A stretch of 64,000 nt of DNA. Origin: Liquidambar formosana. Lineage: Eukaryota > Streptophyta > Magnoliopsida > Saxifragales > Altingiaceae. The stretch is taken from NCBI GenBank assembly GCA_039720395.1, contig CM077833.1:18041133-18105132 (forward strand). The letters run 5' to 3'. The notes below the pieces were generated by a model. The model saw only the letters and a list, made by a program, of their open reading frames with translations, searched no databases and was not told the origin of the DNA. The translations under genes were made by a program, and so were the position numbers. Positions 12,239 to 22,782 of this stretch are shown piece by piece; position 1 is the stretch's first letter, and every line of letters starts with the position of its first letter.

Positions 12239-12694
12239 CATAGTTATTAAAGCTAGGATCGGACATTGACCCGATCTAGAGGTCGGGTCATCGGGTCACT
12301 GGTTTAACTGTTGGGTCACCGGTTAGACCTGGTCGTATAATTTAAAAATAATAAAAATTTAAAATAATTATAAAAAATGAAATTTGTACATTTAGATGTT
12401 AAATAATGTGTTGTGAGTTATTTCACATCAACAATAATAATAAAATTTTAAAATAATTATAAAAAATGAAATTTGTACATTTAGATGTTAAATAATATGT
12501 GTTGTGAGTTATTTCACATCAACAATACATGGTTTAGACGTTCTAACTCCCAACACTAGCAAAAAATGTGATTTTTATTCACTCTCTAAAACCGTTCTGG
12601 TTGGACCGGTTTAATTGGATTTTCAATCCAGTGTCATAAACGAATTGGATAGGGGTCCGGTTCACTTGTCAGACCGCCTGGTCTGTTCCGGGGT
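12239..12694 (+). mobile_element. MULE-like non-autonomous element, 456 bp, inside L1-A
   Basis: It is flanked by a perfect 9-bp duplication GGGTTAGAG (12230-12238 and 12695-12703), the size made by Mutator-like transposition. Terminal inverted repeats are not obvious. The ends are rich in GGTC/GGTT and GACC/AACC motifs. The middle holds a tandem repeat (12342-12527) of two AT-rich units of about 90 bp. A relative in opposite orientation lies near 16580-16820. Confidence 0.7.
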
Positions 12695-13609
12695 GGGTTA
12701 GAGATTAATCTTGTGGGGGAGAGTGATTCTTTTCATTGGGACGTCTCCTTTTATAGACGTCCAAATGATTGGGAAATTGATAGTGTGACTCTTTTCTTTC
12801 GTAATTCATATGTTAGTAATATTTCTTTTGAAGGGAATGATGCCTTGGTGTGGCGCAAGGACCCTAAAGGGTTATTCCTCTTATTACAACATTTTGAGAT
12901 CTAGTGAAGAGTTTTTTTCAACTGGCAACTAGTATTTGGATTGGTTTGGTTCCTTCTAAAATGGCATTATTAATGTGGTTGGTGGTTAGAAACAAGTGCT
13001 TGACTAAGAATAATATGCATAGAAGAAGGTGGGTGATGCCCAATAGACGTATCATGTGCAAAGAAGAGGCAAAAACAGTGGATCATCTTTTTATTTATTG
13101 TCGTGTGTCACAAAATTTGTGAGAGTTTATTTTTCACCTCTTTGGGGTGCATTGGGTTCTTCGATTCTTCCTTCTTTGGCATATGACATTCTCACAAGGT
13201 CGTGGATTAAGGGCAGAAGTAGGGATGCCAAATCAGTGTGGAGAATGATGTTGCATGCCCTTTTTTGTGTATTTGAAAAAAAAAAACTTTAGAACTTTTG
13301 AAGGGGTTGAAGACAGTTAATTAAGTTAAAGTCCATTTTGGTTAAAGTTCTTTTTTGCTGGCTTTGTAGCTATAATGGAAGAAGTAGTCATTCTTTTCTT
13401 CTTTTTGCAGATTCTCTTAAGCTCTAGTTATGGGCTCTAGGCTAGTGCTTGTATATGTCTCATATACATGGGCTATGCCCTTATTATTTCAATACAATAC
13501 ATTACTAAATAAAATAAAATGAAAAAAAGAAAAGAAAAGAGTGTTTTATATGGTTTCCTGTTACACAATTATCAATTTTTTTCCCTGCTTTACTTTTGTG
13601 GTTGTCTAG

Positions 13610-14857
13610 AAGTAGATCAGCTCGTTCTTAACGCATGGTCAAAACATATGCCTGAAGCCTTAGAGCAACCAGCAGGGGCAAGCAAAGGACCTTTCAAAGC
13701 TGGAACCAGCCAAGATGAACTGTCAGCTGCAAATGGTGTTACTATCAGTACTAGTGTGGCTGCTGTCTTGCCACAAGAAGTCACCCATGAAATAGAGGAA
13801 ACATCCATGAATGAAGGTAAGTGGAGAATATTTTATATGGTCTCCTTTTACAAAATTATTGATTGTTTTGCCCTTTCTACTTTTGTGGTTGTCTAGAAGT
13901 AGATCAGCTCGCTCTTAAGTCACCATCAAACTTAGAGCAACCAGCAGGGACTAGCAGAGGACCTTTCAAAGCTGGTACCAACCAAGAACTGTCAGCTTCA
14001 AATGGTTTTACTGTCATGGCAGGTGTAGCTACCGTCTTGCCACAAGAAGTTACCCACGCAATAGTGGAAACATCCATGAATGAAGGTAAGTGGAGAGTTG
14101 GTTATTTAATCTCCTGTTACACAATTATCGATTTGAAATTGCTACTTGTCCCAAATCTTTTTCCCAAATTCAACATCTCAAATGATGTGACAACACAACG
14201 ACCCACAAATTTGAATTTTAAAACTTGAATTTGAATAATAAGCCAAAAATAGATCCAATACCAAGATGCCACCTCTTTTAAGATCTTAAATTTAGGAAAG
14301 AAATTTGGGATATATAGCATTGTTCTTATTGATTTTTTTTTCCTTTCTACTTTTGTGGTTGCCTAGAAGTAGATCAGCTCGTTCTTAATGCACCATCAAA
14401 ACATATACTTGAAGGCTTAGCGCAACCGGCAGGGACAAACAAAGGACCTTTCAAAGCTGGTACCAGTCAAGATGAACTGCCAGCTGCAAATGGTGTTACA
14501 ATCAGGACTAGTGTGGCTGCTGTCTTGCTAGAAGAAGTCACCCATGAAATAGTCGAAACATCCATGAATGAAGGTAAGTAGAGAACTAGTTATTTAATCT
14601 CTGGTTACACAATTTTGGTTTCTTTGCCTTTGCTACTTCTGTGGTTTAGAAGTAGATCAGCTAGTTCTTAAGGTGCCATCAAAACAAATGTCTGAGGGCT
14701 TAAGAGTAACTGCCAGGGACAAGCAGGGGACCTGTCAATGCTGGCAACAACCAAGACGAACTGTTAGCTGGAAATGGTGATGCTATTAGGAATAGTTTGG
14801 TTGTTATCTTGCCGCAGAAAATCACCCAAGCAGCAGTTAAAACATCCATGAATGAAG
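13610..14857 (+). repeat. Tandem exon array C-D-E-F
   Basis: Four exon units with the same splice boundaries (TAG|AAGTAGATCAGCTCG at the start, AATGAAG|GTAAG at the end). Lengths are 207, 189, 207 and 208 nt. Starts are spaced 287, 470 and 283 bp; the 470-bp step is explained by a 191-bp MITE in the D/E intron. Intron sequences are conserved between units as well, so whole exon-plus-intron units were duplicated. Exon F carries one extra A near 14701 relative to the other units. Confidence 0.85.
14135..14325. mobile_element. 191-bp MITE in the intron between exons D and E
   Basis: The ends are inverted repeats of about 30 bp (left GAAATTGCTACTTGTCCC, right the complement of GAACAATGCTATATATCCC). 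It is flanked by TTATCGATTT (14125-14134) and TTATTGATTT (14326-14335), a 10-bp target duplication with one mismatch. The sibling introns lack it. A 9-10 bp duplication fits a MULE-type MITE. Confidence 0.75.
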
Positions 14858-14939
14858 GTAAGTCAAATTTGTTTTCTGGGTCACCTGTTACGCTATTATT
14901 GATTTCTTCCCCCTTACTACCTTTCTGTTCGTTCTAAAG

Positions 14940-15814
14940 TAGATAAGGTGCCGTCGAAACGCATGCCTGAAGGCTTAGAGCAACCAATAGGGACAGGCGA
15001 AGGACCTCGAGCTGTTCCTATTAAAAGGACCCCTGAGGCCACTGTCCCTTCTGCAATTCCTTCTGCCATTTCCAAATTCATGGCCTCTGCACCAGATGTC
15101 CAATCAACAACTGCTACTCAGTCTCAAGAAGTTCCTCTGCACACTATGCTTGAAGGAAACCAGGAAGGAGAGGGAACAAGTAGCCCTGAGCAATTAGATA
15201 GTCAGAGCATCTATCCATCTATCCTTAACACGGTTAGCATTTGTGATGAATTGATTAAGTCAGATGAAACCGTTCCACTGGATAATTCTCTTGCACAAGT
15301 GGGTCCATATTTTGTGAAATCAAGGTTGGCACCAATTCTCCAAGCTGTAATTGACAAACATGGCGACATTGCCCAAGACTGTATATTCGAAATGAATTCT
15401 ATGCGGTCTTGTGTGTTGGAGAGGATTTGCGAAGTCATCCAGGAACTTCAAGGCATTCCTTTTAGGCATCTCAAAGGCCATCATTTAGCGTCTTTATATT
15501 CTATTGTACAATATGCCGAGCCCGAAAAGATGAAAGTGGAATGGCTTCGCTGTCGGCACAATGAACTCAAGGAGGCTGCGCGCTCAATTCATCAATACGA
15601 AAGTACTAAAAAGGCTTTATCCAGTAGCATTGAAGTGGCCAACTCTTTGAAGAGAACTCTTGATTTGAAGAAAGCTGACATGATGAAATTGCAATCTGAA
15701 TTTCAGTCATTGGAGAACCAATTAACATCATTGGAAGCAGAGGCAGCTACTTTGGACTGCTCCACATCGAAATATGAATGGTTCCACAAGTCTTTGGTGG
15801 ATGGGTTGCTTTAG
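14940..15814 (+). CDS. Last exon G: C-terminal helical/coiled-coil domain
   Basis: 875 nt including the TAG at 15812-15814. It opens with the last repeat remnant (VDKVPSKRMPEGLEQP), then a Ser/Pro/Thr-rich linker of about 60 residues, a segment with SIYPSILNTVSICDELIKSD, and a helical domain from GPYFVKSRLAPILQAVIDK through EWLRCRHNELKEAARSIHQY to a heptad-rich coiled coil ending KSLVDGLL. This layout resembles the C-terminus of plant PEARLI-4 phospholipase-like or MATH/coiled-coil proteins, for which I know no firm biochemical role. The acceptor AG at 14938-14939 is three bases downstream of the ancestral position yet keeps frame. The whole exon is open, so this part is undamaged. The remembered family match is moderate; an unrelated coiled-coil protein is possible. 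Confidence 0.7.
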
Positions 15815-18150
15815 ATTCTCCATGTATCGTCTTTTTTTCTGTCGTATCTAACTTTCTACCAAACAATAGCCATGGAATAGAAAAAGAGATCTTTAGACAT
15901 ATTTTTGATTACTCGTCGTGCAATTACCATTTATTTGTCAAGCTTAACACACTTTGGGCCACTACTAGTAGTGGAATTTGTGGAGGGGATCTGCATCTGT
16001 TTTACTTAGCTTGTAAAAGCTTTGTCCACAGCAGCCCTTGGAACTAAGTTGCCTGCTTTCATCCTCCTTTGGCTTACCATTTTGTCATGTTAAGCCTGGG
16101 CTATGTTCTTGCCTTCTAGGTGCCATTCATTGATCAATTCAACCCAGTCAGGTTAGGTTGCCCCTTATCAGGTTCAATCAACCTAAAAGAAAAAAACCTG
16201 ACTCTTTGCAAGCTCTTAATTTCTGTGACGACATTGAGAATATTTTTTAAAACAAAATACAGCATGACTTTAATCTTTAGATGAAGCGCAAGATTAGGAT
16301 GTAGGGTCCGGTTGCAAAACATTATGCTATTTATCTAAAAAATTCTTGAAAATATATACTCCAGTTGTTTTAATAGTTTGTTATTTTAAAAGCCTATATG
16401 AAAATAAAGACAAGCCGAAAAAAAGAAAATTCAATACGTATTAAAAGAAAATTGCGGCTAATGTATTTATTTAGAATAAATATCTAAAATTTGTTTTATC
16501 TAAACAAACAATAAAACAAATTTTATATCAATCGAACCCAAATAAGGTCAAAAGTATATTCAGAATAACCCAAATCCTAACATCCATCTCAAAACCGGAC
16601 CCGCGCTGAACCGGGCCCTGGGCTAGCATCTACCGCTAGGCTCCTTGCTGGCCATGTTTTTACATTGCTACAATAACTTTAGAACAGTTTCAACATAAAG
16701 CCAAATATTCTTAAAATAATATGTAATTAAGAATAAACGGTTCAACCAATTGACCCACGATTGAACTGGTGACCCATTGAGCCGGCCTCGTTCATGTCTG
16801 GTCGGAGGCTGGAAACTATGGTCCATCCAACTCCATTTGAATAATGGGTTTTTTAGCAAATTGTTTGCTCGTTTGCCTTATTTATTTATTTATTTTTGAC
16901 TTATTGTTTGAATAAATTCTTGAGCTTAGCTTGTTTATTAAACGAACTTAAACTTCAAATTTAATCTTAGTTGTTTAATAATAAACTAAATTTGAGTTGA
17001 ATGCTTATCGAACTTGTTCGTGAACTCTTAACTAGTGGATTATATTGGTTCTTTTGCAACCCTAAATGTTTCAAAATTTGCAAGTTGAGTTATCTCTAGG
17101 AAATATTGTGTAGTAGGTGATGTGAAAGATTATGATATAAATTAATAGGGCTAACTGTTGCAAAACAATTTATCTAAACAAAACTCTTGAAAATATATAG
17201 CTGTTTAAATAATTTGTTATTTTAAAATCCTACCTGAAAAGAAAGACGAGCCAAAAAATTAGACAGTTCACTACATATGAAAAGAAAAGGGAGAATGACA
17301 AAATGGTGGGTCAAAACAAAAGTAAATCTAAAAAAAAAAAAGAAAATTATCATGAAAGGTAATAAATTCCCAAAAGAGGGGATTTGTTGTTTACCATTCA
17401 ATAATTTCCATTCTATTATGCCATCTAAAATGCCCTCTTTTTCACGAGGTTCTCCTCTCTCTGAATTCAAAGGATCCTTAGCACTAACCCCTAAAAACCT
17501 AATAACAGTTTTCAGCTAGTAGAAGTTTAATTTTAAAAGATTGTCCTTATGTACCGGATATTCATAGGAACTTGATTTCAGTTTCATTTCTTTTTTTTTT
17601 TAATTTAAAAAAACATCAAAAAATTAATCTCATCACTTGGCAGATGTTCATTTTTGTATCTTCAGTTTTCCTTGGTAAAAGTAACAATATGATACTCGTA
17701 GTAATGAGTTCCCCTATACAATTTGATGCATCACTGACATAAAGTGGAATTTATTGATATGTTGAGCCACATTTGAGTACGAATTTTTTATTAAACACTA
17801 AAAATACTTACTATGATAAATTATATTGCAGGCCAATGTCTTATAAGTTATATAAGAAAATCCAATGATTAATTGATGTAAATGTTCCAAACTCTCCATT
17901 TTGGTGATACATTTTATTTTTCATTTTTTTTCCTAGGATATTACTTTGAATTAATGATATATATCCTTTTAATTTTTTTTTTTTTTTAAGGTAATATGAA
18001 AGTCGAAAGAACCTTGAAGTCAAATAAATTAGAAGCCAAAAATTCCCTCGAAATTTTTTTTATTTAAATATAGTACAAATATATATATATATATATTTCA
18101 AAATGCAAATCACTTAAACTAGAATATTTGGATTTGACTAAAAAAATATT
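15815..18150. other. 3' flank and gene-free region with a diverged direct repeat
   Basis: 15815 to about 16080 is probably the 3' UTR of the repeated-exon gene. Beyond it no coding signal is seen. Segments 16313-16445 and 17158-17290 are similar to each other (shared TTATCTAAA, TTCTTGAAAATATATA, TTTGTTATTTTAAAA and GACRAGCC blocks), a diverged direct duplication about 845 bp apart. The rest is AT-rich with poly(T) and (AT)n tracts near 17590, 17970 and 18080. Confidence 0.5.
16580..16820 (-). mobile_element. Second copy of the GGTC/GGTT-rich MULE-like family
   Basis: Read on the minus strand from 16820, CATAGTTTCCAG is followed by the motifs GGGTCACCAGTTCAA and GGGTCAATTGGTTGAA, matching the left end of the element at 12239. 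The far end carries AACCGGACCC near 16592. No clean target duplication was found, so the exact ends are uncertain. Confidence 0.5.
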
Positions 18151-18154
18151 AGAA

Positions 18155-18194
18155 AATCTTTTTATTGTTAGAGTTGCACGTGTGCAATATCTAG
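18155..18194 (+). mobile_element. 3' terminus of a Helitron-like element
   Basis: A short hairpin (TTGCAC, loop GT, GTGCAA) lies at about 18173-18186 and is followed by CTAG at 18191-18194 and a T. A terminal hairpin followed by CTRR and T is the Helitron 3' end. I could not find a convincing 5' TC terminus upstream, so the length is unknown. Confidence 0.5.
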
Positions 18195-19150
18195 TTTATT
18201 TATAAAGGGCAAGTGAGAATTCTATTTTGGTATTTTTAGATAATTCCTATTAGGCTCACTACATTACAACAAAGAATAAATAACAAGGTAAAAGAAGAAG
18301 AGAAATAACAGATGCAAAGTGAAAAAATTCAAGTAGAAAAGGAAAGGGGTGGAAGAAAAAGTGGAAGTAAAGATTTTCTTTGTTTGGTTAGGAAGGAAAA
18401 GTAGAGGGATGAGCTTTAAGGGTGAATGTTACTTGCTATGACAAAAATACATCTTTCTTCATTTCTTTCATTTTTACTTGTGAAGGTTTGTTTTTTAATT
18501 AACGATTAGGGATATCCCAAGTTGTACTCCCACTCAAGTTTGAACCTAAACTTATATCCTAATGACTTATGTGAGAGACTCCTTATCCACATAGGAAGCA
18601 ATTACTTTGAGGGGTCAAACTATTGACTTCTAGGGAGAACATCCAGAGATTGACTACTCAACCAATCCTGTAGGATGAGGGTAATATGGTAAAATAATTC
18701 TCCCTTCGTCTTGCAAAGATAGATTATTTTTTCTATTTATTGCTTTCTTAAAATGTTTGTCCACTTTGAAAAGTCAAATAATAAAATTTTTAAACTTTCC
18801 TATACTGGCCTTTTTTATTTCAAAAACTACTTTTAATACAAAACCAAATTCTGAGTAGGAGAATGATAGCTTTTGGAAAAGAGAAAGTTTAATACTCCAT
18901 CAGTTCTTAACAAACTATCCCCTTTGAAAAAACACTTTCTTTAAGGAGATCCTATTAATTGCTTTCACATGTGACATGTTTTGACATTCCACATTTTGTC
19001 CTTATATTGTGGTGGGTTTCTGATGATGAGGTCCGTAATGTTTGTTATTAATCCAAATTTCTATTCTACGAGCAAAACAAGCATAATGGATTTAGGTGAC
19101 TAAATAACAAGACAAGCATGATGAATGTACACATAATTGGTATGTGCATA
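18195..19150. other. Gene-free AT-rich stretch
   Basis: No open reading frame, tRNA or recognisable element end was seen. It is AT-rich with diffuse similarity to noncoding flanks only. Confidence 0.5.
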
Positions 19151-19187
19151 TGTATGGGCGGAGCTACCTTAAGACCCGCATGCCGCC

Positions 19188-19205
19188 GGGGGGGGGGGGG
19201 GGGGG
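19188..19205 (+). repeat. Run of 18 G
   Basis: Uninterrupted G18, likely length-variable. Confidence 0.95.
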
Positions 19206-19384
19206 TTGGGATGGCACCCCCAAAATTTTAGAAAATTTTGACATTTTGCCTAATAAAATTCAAGATTTTTAAAAATTTGTACATGTGGCCACCTCAAGTG
19301 GTGGAATGCGCCTTACCAAATCTAAACTCATATTATCATTTTGCCATAATAACACAAATTTTTTTATAGTTTCATTGAAGAAGT

Positions 19385-19793
19385 AGGCTATTGCCACCAC
19401 AAAAATTCTTTTACACGCCTCACTTAGTTTACATTTTTCAAAATGTTATGAAAAATATAAAAGGTTTTCATGAAAATTAACAGTGATGTCTACTAGAAAA
19501 CATCATTCTAAACAACTTTGTAGCAGAAAATTTTTCCAAAATCTGTCGTTTAAGTGGACTTTTGGCCATTTATAATCTCTGTTTTCATTTTTACAGAATA
19601 TTTTATGAAAAATGGCTAAAAATTCATTGAAATGATATATTTTGGAAAAAATTTCTTCCATAAAGTTGTTTAAAATGATGTTTTTAGTAGACAACGTGAT
19701 TAGTTTTCATAAAAACTTTTTATATTTTTCATAAAACCTTAAAAAGTGTAAACTAAGTAGGGTGCAAATAAATTTTTGTAGTGACAATAGCCT
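19385..19793. mobile_element. 409-bp foldback (hairpin) element with CACTA-like ends
   Basis: The sequence is an inverted repeat along almost its entire length, symmetric about 19589. The outer ends AGGCTATTGCCAC and GTGACAATAGCCT are complementary apart from one pyrimidine difference. Just inside are CACCACAAAAATT on the left and the complement of CACTACAAAAATT on the right, the latter being the common plant CACTA terminus. Arms are about 190 bp with scattered mismatches. Such elements often give small RNAs when transcribed. No coding potential. Confidence 0.7.
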
Positions 19794-20027
19794 CCCCTTC
19801 CATTGAATCATCCATAACATCTTGGGCGGCTTTACTTTCTTTACCTTTGTTTCCTTCCAATTCTCAAAGGCATCCTCTTTGTTCCCATGCCTTCTCTATC
19901 AATGCCTTCTCCATCAATGTCCTATTGAAGAAATAAAAAATTCTCACTAACTTGCTGCCATGAAACTCTCCAAAACATTCTCTTGCATCTCACCAATGCT
20001 CCCACCTACAAAATCCTAACTCCACCC

Positions 20028-22580
20028 GTGTGCATACGCATGACAACCTTTTGCTTTTCTCTCTTTTAAATCGGGATTTTATTTTATTTTATATTTCTTT
20101 TCCATGATTGAAATCAAAAGGTGTCCGAACTTCAATTTGTTTTTAAATATAAAAGTAAAAGAAGACTCTACCGTGCCTTTTTTTTTTTCTAATCAAGTGT
20201 GACTTCGACATCCACTTGGCCAACCCATTCTCCAACACACTCCCCACTCCCATTTGTCCCCTTAAGGGTTTTTTTTTTTTTTTTTTTCCTTTTTTTTTGC
20301 TTTGCAGCCGCACAAAAGAGATGGAAAAAATGCATAAAATCAGCACAAAACCGCTTAGACTGTTATATTTTAAGTATAAAATAAATATTTCAAAAATGCA
20401 AAGGTTTTTTTGAAAGAATTTTCTATTAGAGTATAATAACATTTTATCCCACGTTAGAAAAGTGAAAGAGTTTTGATGAGCTTATATAGTATTCTACTTA
20501 CTATATATGATATCACATGGTGAGATGTAGGGAGTTTCCAAGTATGCATAAGATAGAACCTAATCGAGCGATTTATAGGACAGGAGTTCTAAAATTGACT
20601 TAGTCAGACACATCACAAGCATACGACGTGCGAGACCTCAAGCTCAACAAACTCACGATCCACCTCAAAAGAAAAATCACAAAAAATGGCTGATTTTTTT
20701 TTTTACCCTTTTCTTGATTTCGATTATGCGAGAGGATATTACTGAGTTCCTGTTTTGTTCTTTTGGATTGGATGGGTTTCGAAGTTCGGTGCTTCTCTGA
20801 TAATTTTTACTTCTTGGTGGTGATGGGTTATGGGGTGTTCGATTTGGTTGATGGCTCTGCAATTTTTGTTGTTGGGTCTGCAATCTTAATCTCATCTAAA
20901 ATATGGTATGGGATACCTATTTTTCTAAGATTTATTTTATATTTTTCTGTACATGGAGTGAGCTTACGGCGTGGAGATTAAGAAGATTCAGAGAATCAAC
21001 GTGGTAAGAGCACTTTTGTCCTTCAATAACATTAAAATGAAAAAAAAAGGGGGAGGGGGGGTGGGGGGGGTGAGCAAGAGGATGTTGTTGGAGTGCGCTG
21101 GCCTTTTTTAATATACAAAAGGGCCTAAACTTTGATAGAAAAAAAATAATAAAAAAAGCTGACTTTCGCACCTGTTTGGCTGTTTATCACTAAAGCTTTC
21201 ACACCTGTTTATCAGGAAGCTGGTCGGGGGAAGAGTCCTTGATAGCATTTCACTTAGTTTTTTTGAGTGGGAAATTAGGTAAGGGAAGTGAGTGGATTCG
21301 CACATGGATCAGACGGGTCCTTTCCCTATAAATAATTAAATACTAAGAGCTTGGACAGAGTTGAAGGAGGCAAGACCGGAGGGAAGAGAGAGAGGACTCT
21401 ACTTACAGAAAACATGAGAGAAAATTAGAGGTGATGAAACCTGTGCTGGTAGGCAGAGAGAGAGAGAGAGAATAAGGAAGAAATGGTTTGCTTGGCTCAA
21501 CGGAGAAGAGACACTGCTGGGGTGGCAACGAACGGTTAAAACACCAGTTGGTTCTCTCTCTGTGAAACGGAAGATGAACGTATCTGCTGCAGAGGAGATA
21601 CGCGTACGCATTTTAGACTTATACGTATGCATATTTTGATATGCGTACGCAAAATATGCGTACGCATGAGAGCTTCTGTCACTTTTCTTTTATTCTGTGA
21701 TCAATTGTTGACATGGTTTATTTATTGTTTTATTCCATTAATTTATTATATGTGTGTCTTTAATTGTTGCATGATATGGGGATAATCTTGATTAAGTTAG
21801 TTTATTAAATATGGTCAATGAATATAAAGTGAGGTCCGGTTTTTAATTGGGCATTATCGGGTACTTAATACCTTTTTGATGGTGTATCATAGTTTCGAAC
21901 CTTCTCTAGTCATGACGAGTGAAATTCTTGTAAAAGAGGTTAAAATTGGTTTGGCCCTTTATGTGCTAATCCTCCAAAGGGAGTAGGTAATAAGTTAACA
22001 CAATTATGACTTTTCCTAATCCGTGTGTTTTGTCAAATATGGCCTATATTTGTGGGATAGAGGGAATATGATTATTCATTTTCAATTGTCCTTTTTCATC
22101 CTCTTTGCTAACCAAACAAAGAGGAATAAAAGCCTTGCTAACCAACTGCTGAAGTTTGTAGTGAGGTGGTGGAAGCTTGAATTTCTTAGTACTAGTGCTT
22201 GAGTTCGAGTCTTCCCGTGAGCTAGGGTGAGACAGCCTTTGCTTGGGGTTCACGTCCTTTTATCTGGTTTACGAGTGTGGACATTTATTGGGAAAGCCAT
22301 CCTCTTCTCTCCTCTCGAACCAACAAAAGAAAATTTTTTTTTTTTTTTTCTCTCTAAATAATAGAAAAGTCTATTCCTCTTATATTTCCTTTCACTTTTA
22401 CATCATTCTTATTAAAAAAAAAAAAAAAGGGGCATTAAACTTACATATCCAAATTAGGTATGGCAAGAGTGATGAAGCCCAGCCTCGTAGTTGCCGGACT
22501 CCTTCAATTGGGCCGTTGTTAGCTTGATGGACTTCATTTGCCACGTCTCCACTCTTCACCCTCTCATTCCAAATAATTCA
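20028..22580. other. Gene-free region with GCGTACGC-type motif cluster
   Basis: No supported gene. Poly(T) tracts lie at about 20179-20190 and 20269-20300, and G-rich tracts at 21048-21072. A TATA-like CTATAAATA at 21328-21336 has no reading frame after it. A cluster of palindromic motifs (ACGCGTACGCAT, TACGTATGCATA and TATGCGTACGCA twice) occupies 21598-21667. The remainder is AT-rich. Confidence 0.5.
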
Positions 22581-22782
22581 GATTTGATGCAGTTGGTTAT
22601 GTTTACTGAATGGTACAGTAGACATAGGATTGATGACATGTGGGTAAGAATGAGAAATAGAGGGCTGTTAAACATTAGACGTCAAACGTATTTAAAATTT
22701 TAATTCTCTATTTCTTTTTCTTGTCACGTGTCATCGATCCTATATTTACTGTACCGTATAGTAAGTGTACCAAATCCAAATC
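22581..22782. mobile_element. MITE of about 200 bp upstream of the AIPP2-like gene
   Basis: The left arm (about 22581-22660) and right arm (about 22705-22782) are complementary with mismatches. Both arms include TGGTACAGTA or CGGTACAGTA, ATAGGAT.GATGACA and GAAATAGAG. No clean target duplication was seen. It ends about 475 bp before the start codon of the PHD gene, so it lies in or near that promoter. Confidence 0.6.

Larger units (their letters stand above)
4590..13530 (+). mobile_element. 5'-truncated L1-type LINE (L1-A), split by three later insertions
   Basis: It lies in the intron after exon B; intron sequence like that of the sibling units resumes at about 13535. L1 ORF2 pieces on the plus strand are 4590-4829 (linker before the reverse transcriptase, KNTKF.H..NAHR), 5665-5958 (LDGLEFNSINQDNGEWFERE and GDKVPKPD), 11020-12229 (reverse transcriptase with LRFADDSLIFC near 11545) and 12704-13480 (zf-RVT region with WIGLVPSKMALLMWLVVRNK). 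The 3' end is A-rich (13500-13540). Many stops and shifts make it dead. Pieces between these coordinates belong to later elements. Confidence 0.85.
4186..15814 (+). pseudogene. Gene with tandem repeated exons and a PEARLI-4/MATH-CC-like C-terminal domain, disrupted by transposons
   Basis: Visible exons: A 4186-4288 (5' part replaced by Copia-1), B 4375-4575, C 13610-13816, D 13897-14085, E 14367-14573, F 14650-14857 and last exon G 14940-15814. Exons A-F encode variants of one unit of about 69 residues with landmarks EVDQL, LEQPAG, KGPFKAG, LPQEVTH and ETSMNEG. All introns between them are phase 1 and mostly about 75-90 bp, so exons can be lost or gained without shifting frame. Exon F is 208 nt, one base too long, which shifts frame if included. 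Introns B/C and D/E are enlarged by inserted elements. Upstream exons lie beyond the Copia element and outside the window. The family name comes from resemblance of exon G to plant phospholipase-like PEARLI-4 or MATH/coiled-coil C-termini as remembered. Called a pseudogene because exon A is cut, but the 3' part could still be transcribed. Confidence 0.7.
19155..20027. mobile_element. Possible DNA transposon enclosing a foldback element
   Basis: The left end GGGCGGAGCTACC and the right end complement GGGTGGAGTTAGG form an imperfect inverted repeat. The flanks share GTGCATA but not as a clean target duplication. It holds an 18-G run (19188-19205) followed by GGCACCCCCAAAATTTTAG, typical of plant repeat termini, and the foldback element below. 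The boundary call is tentative. Confidence 0.4.

Noticed and set aside
20763..20981. Open frame near a GVEIKKIQRIN-like peptide resembling a MADS-box start
   Set aside because: The MADS-like part is in another frame, only about 10 residues long, and nothing of the MADS domain follows.
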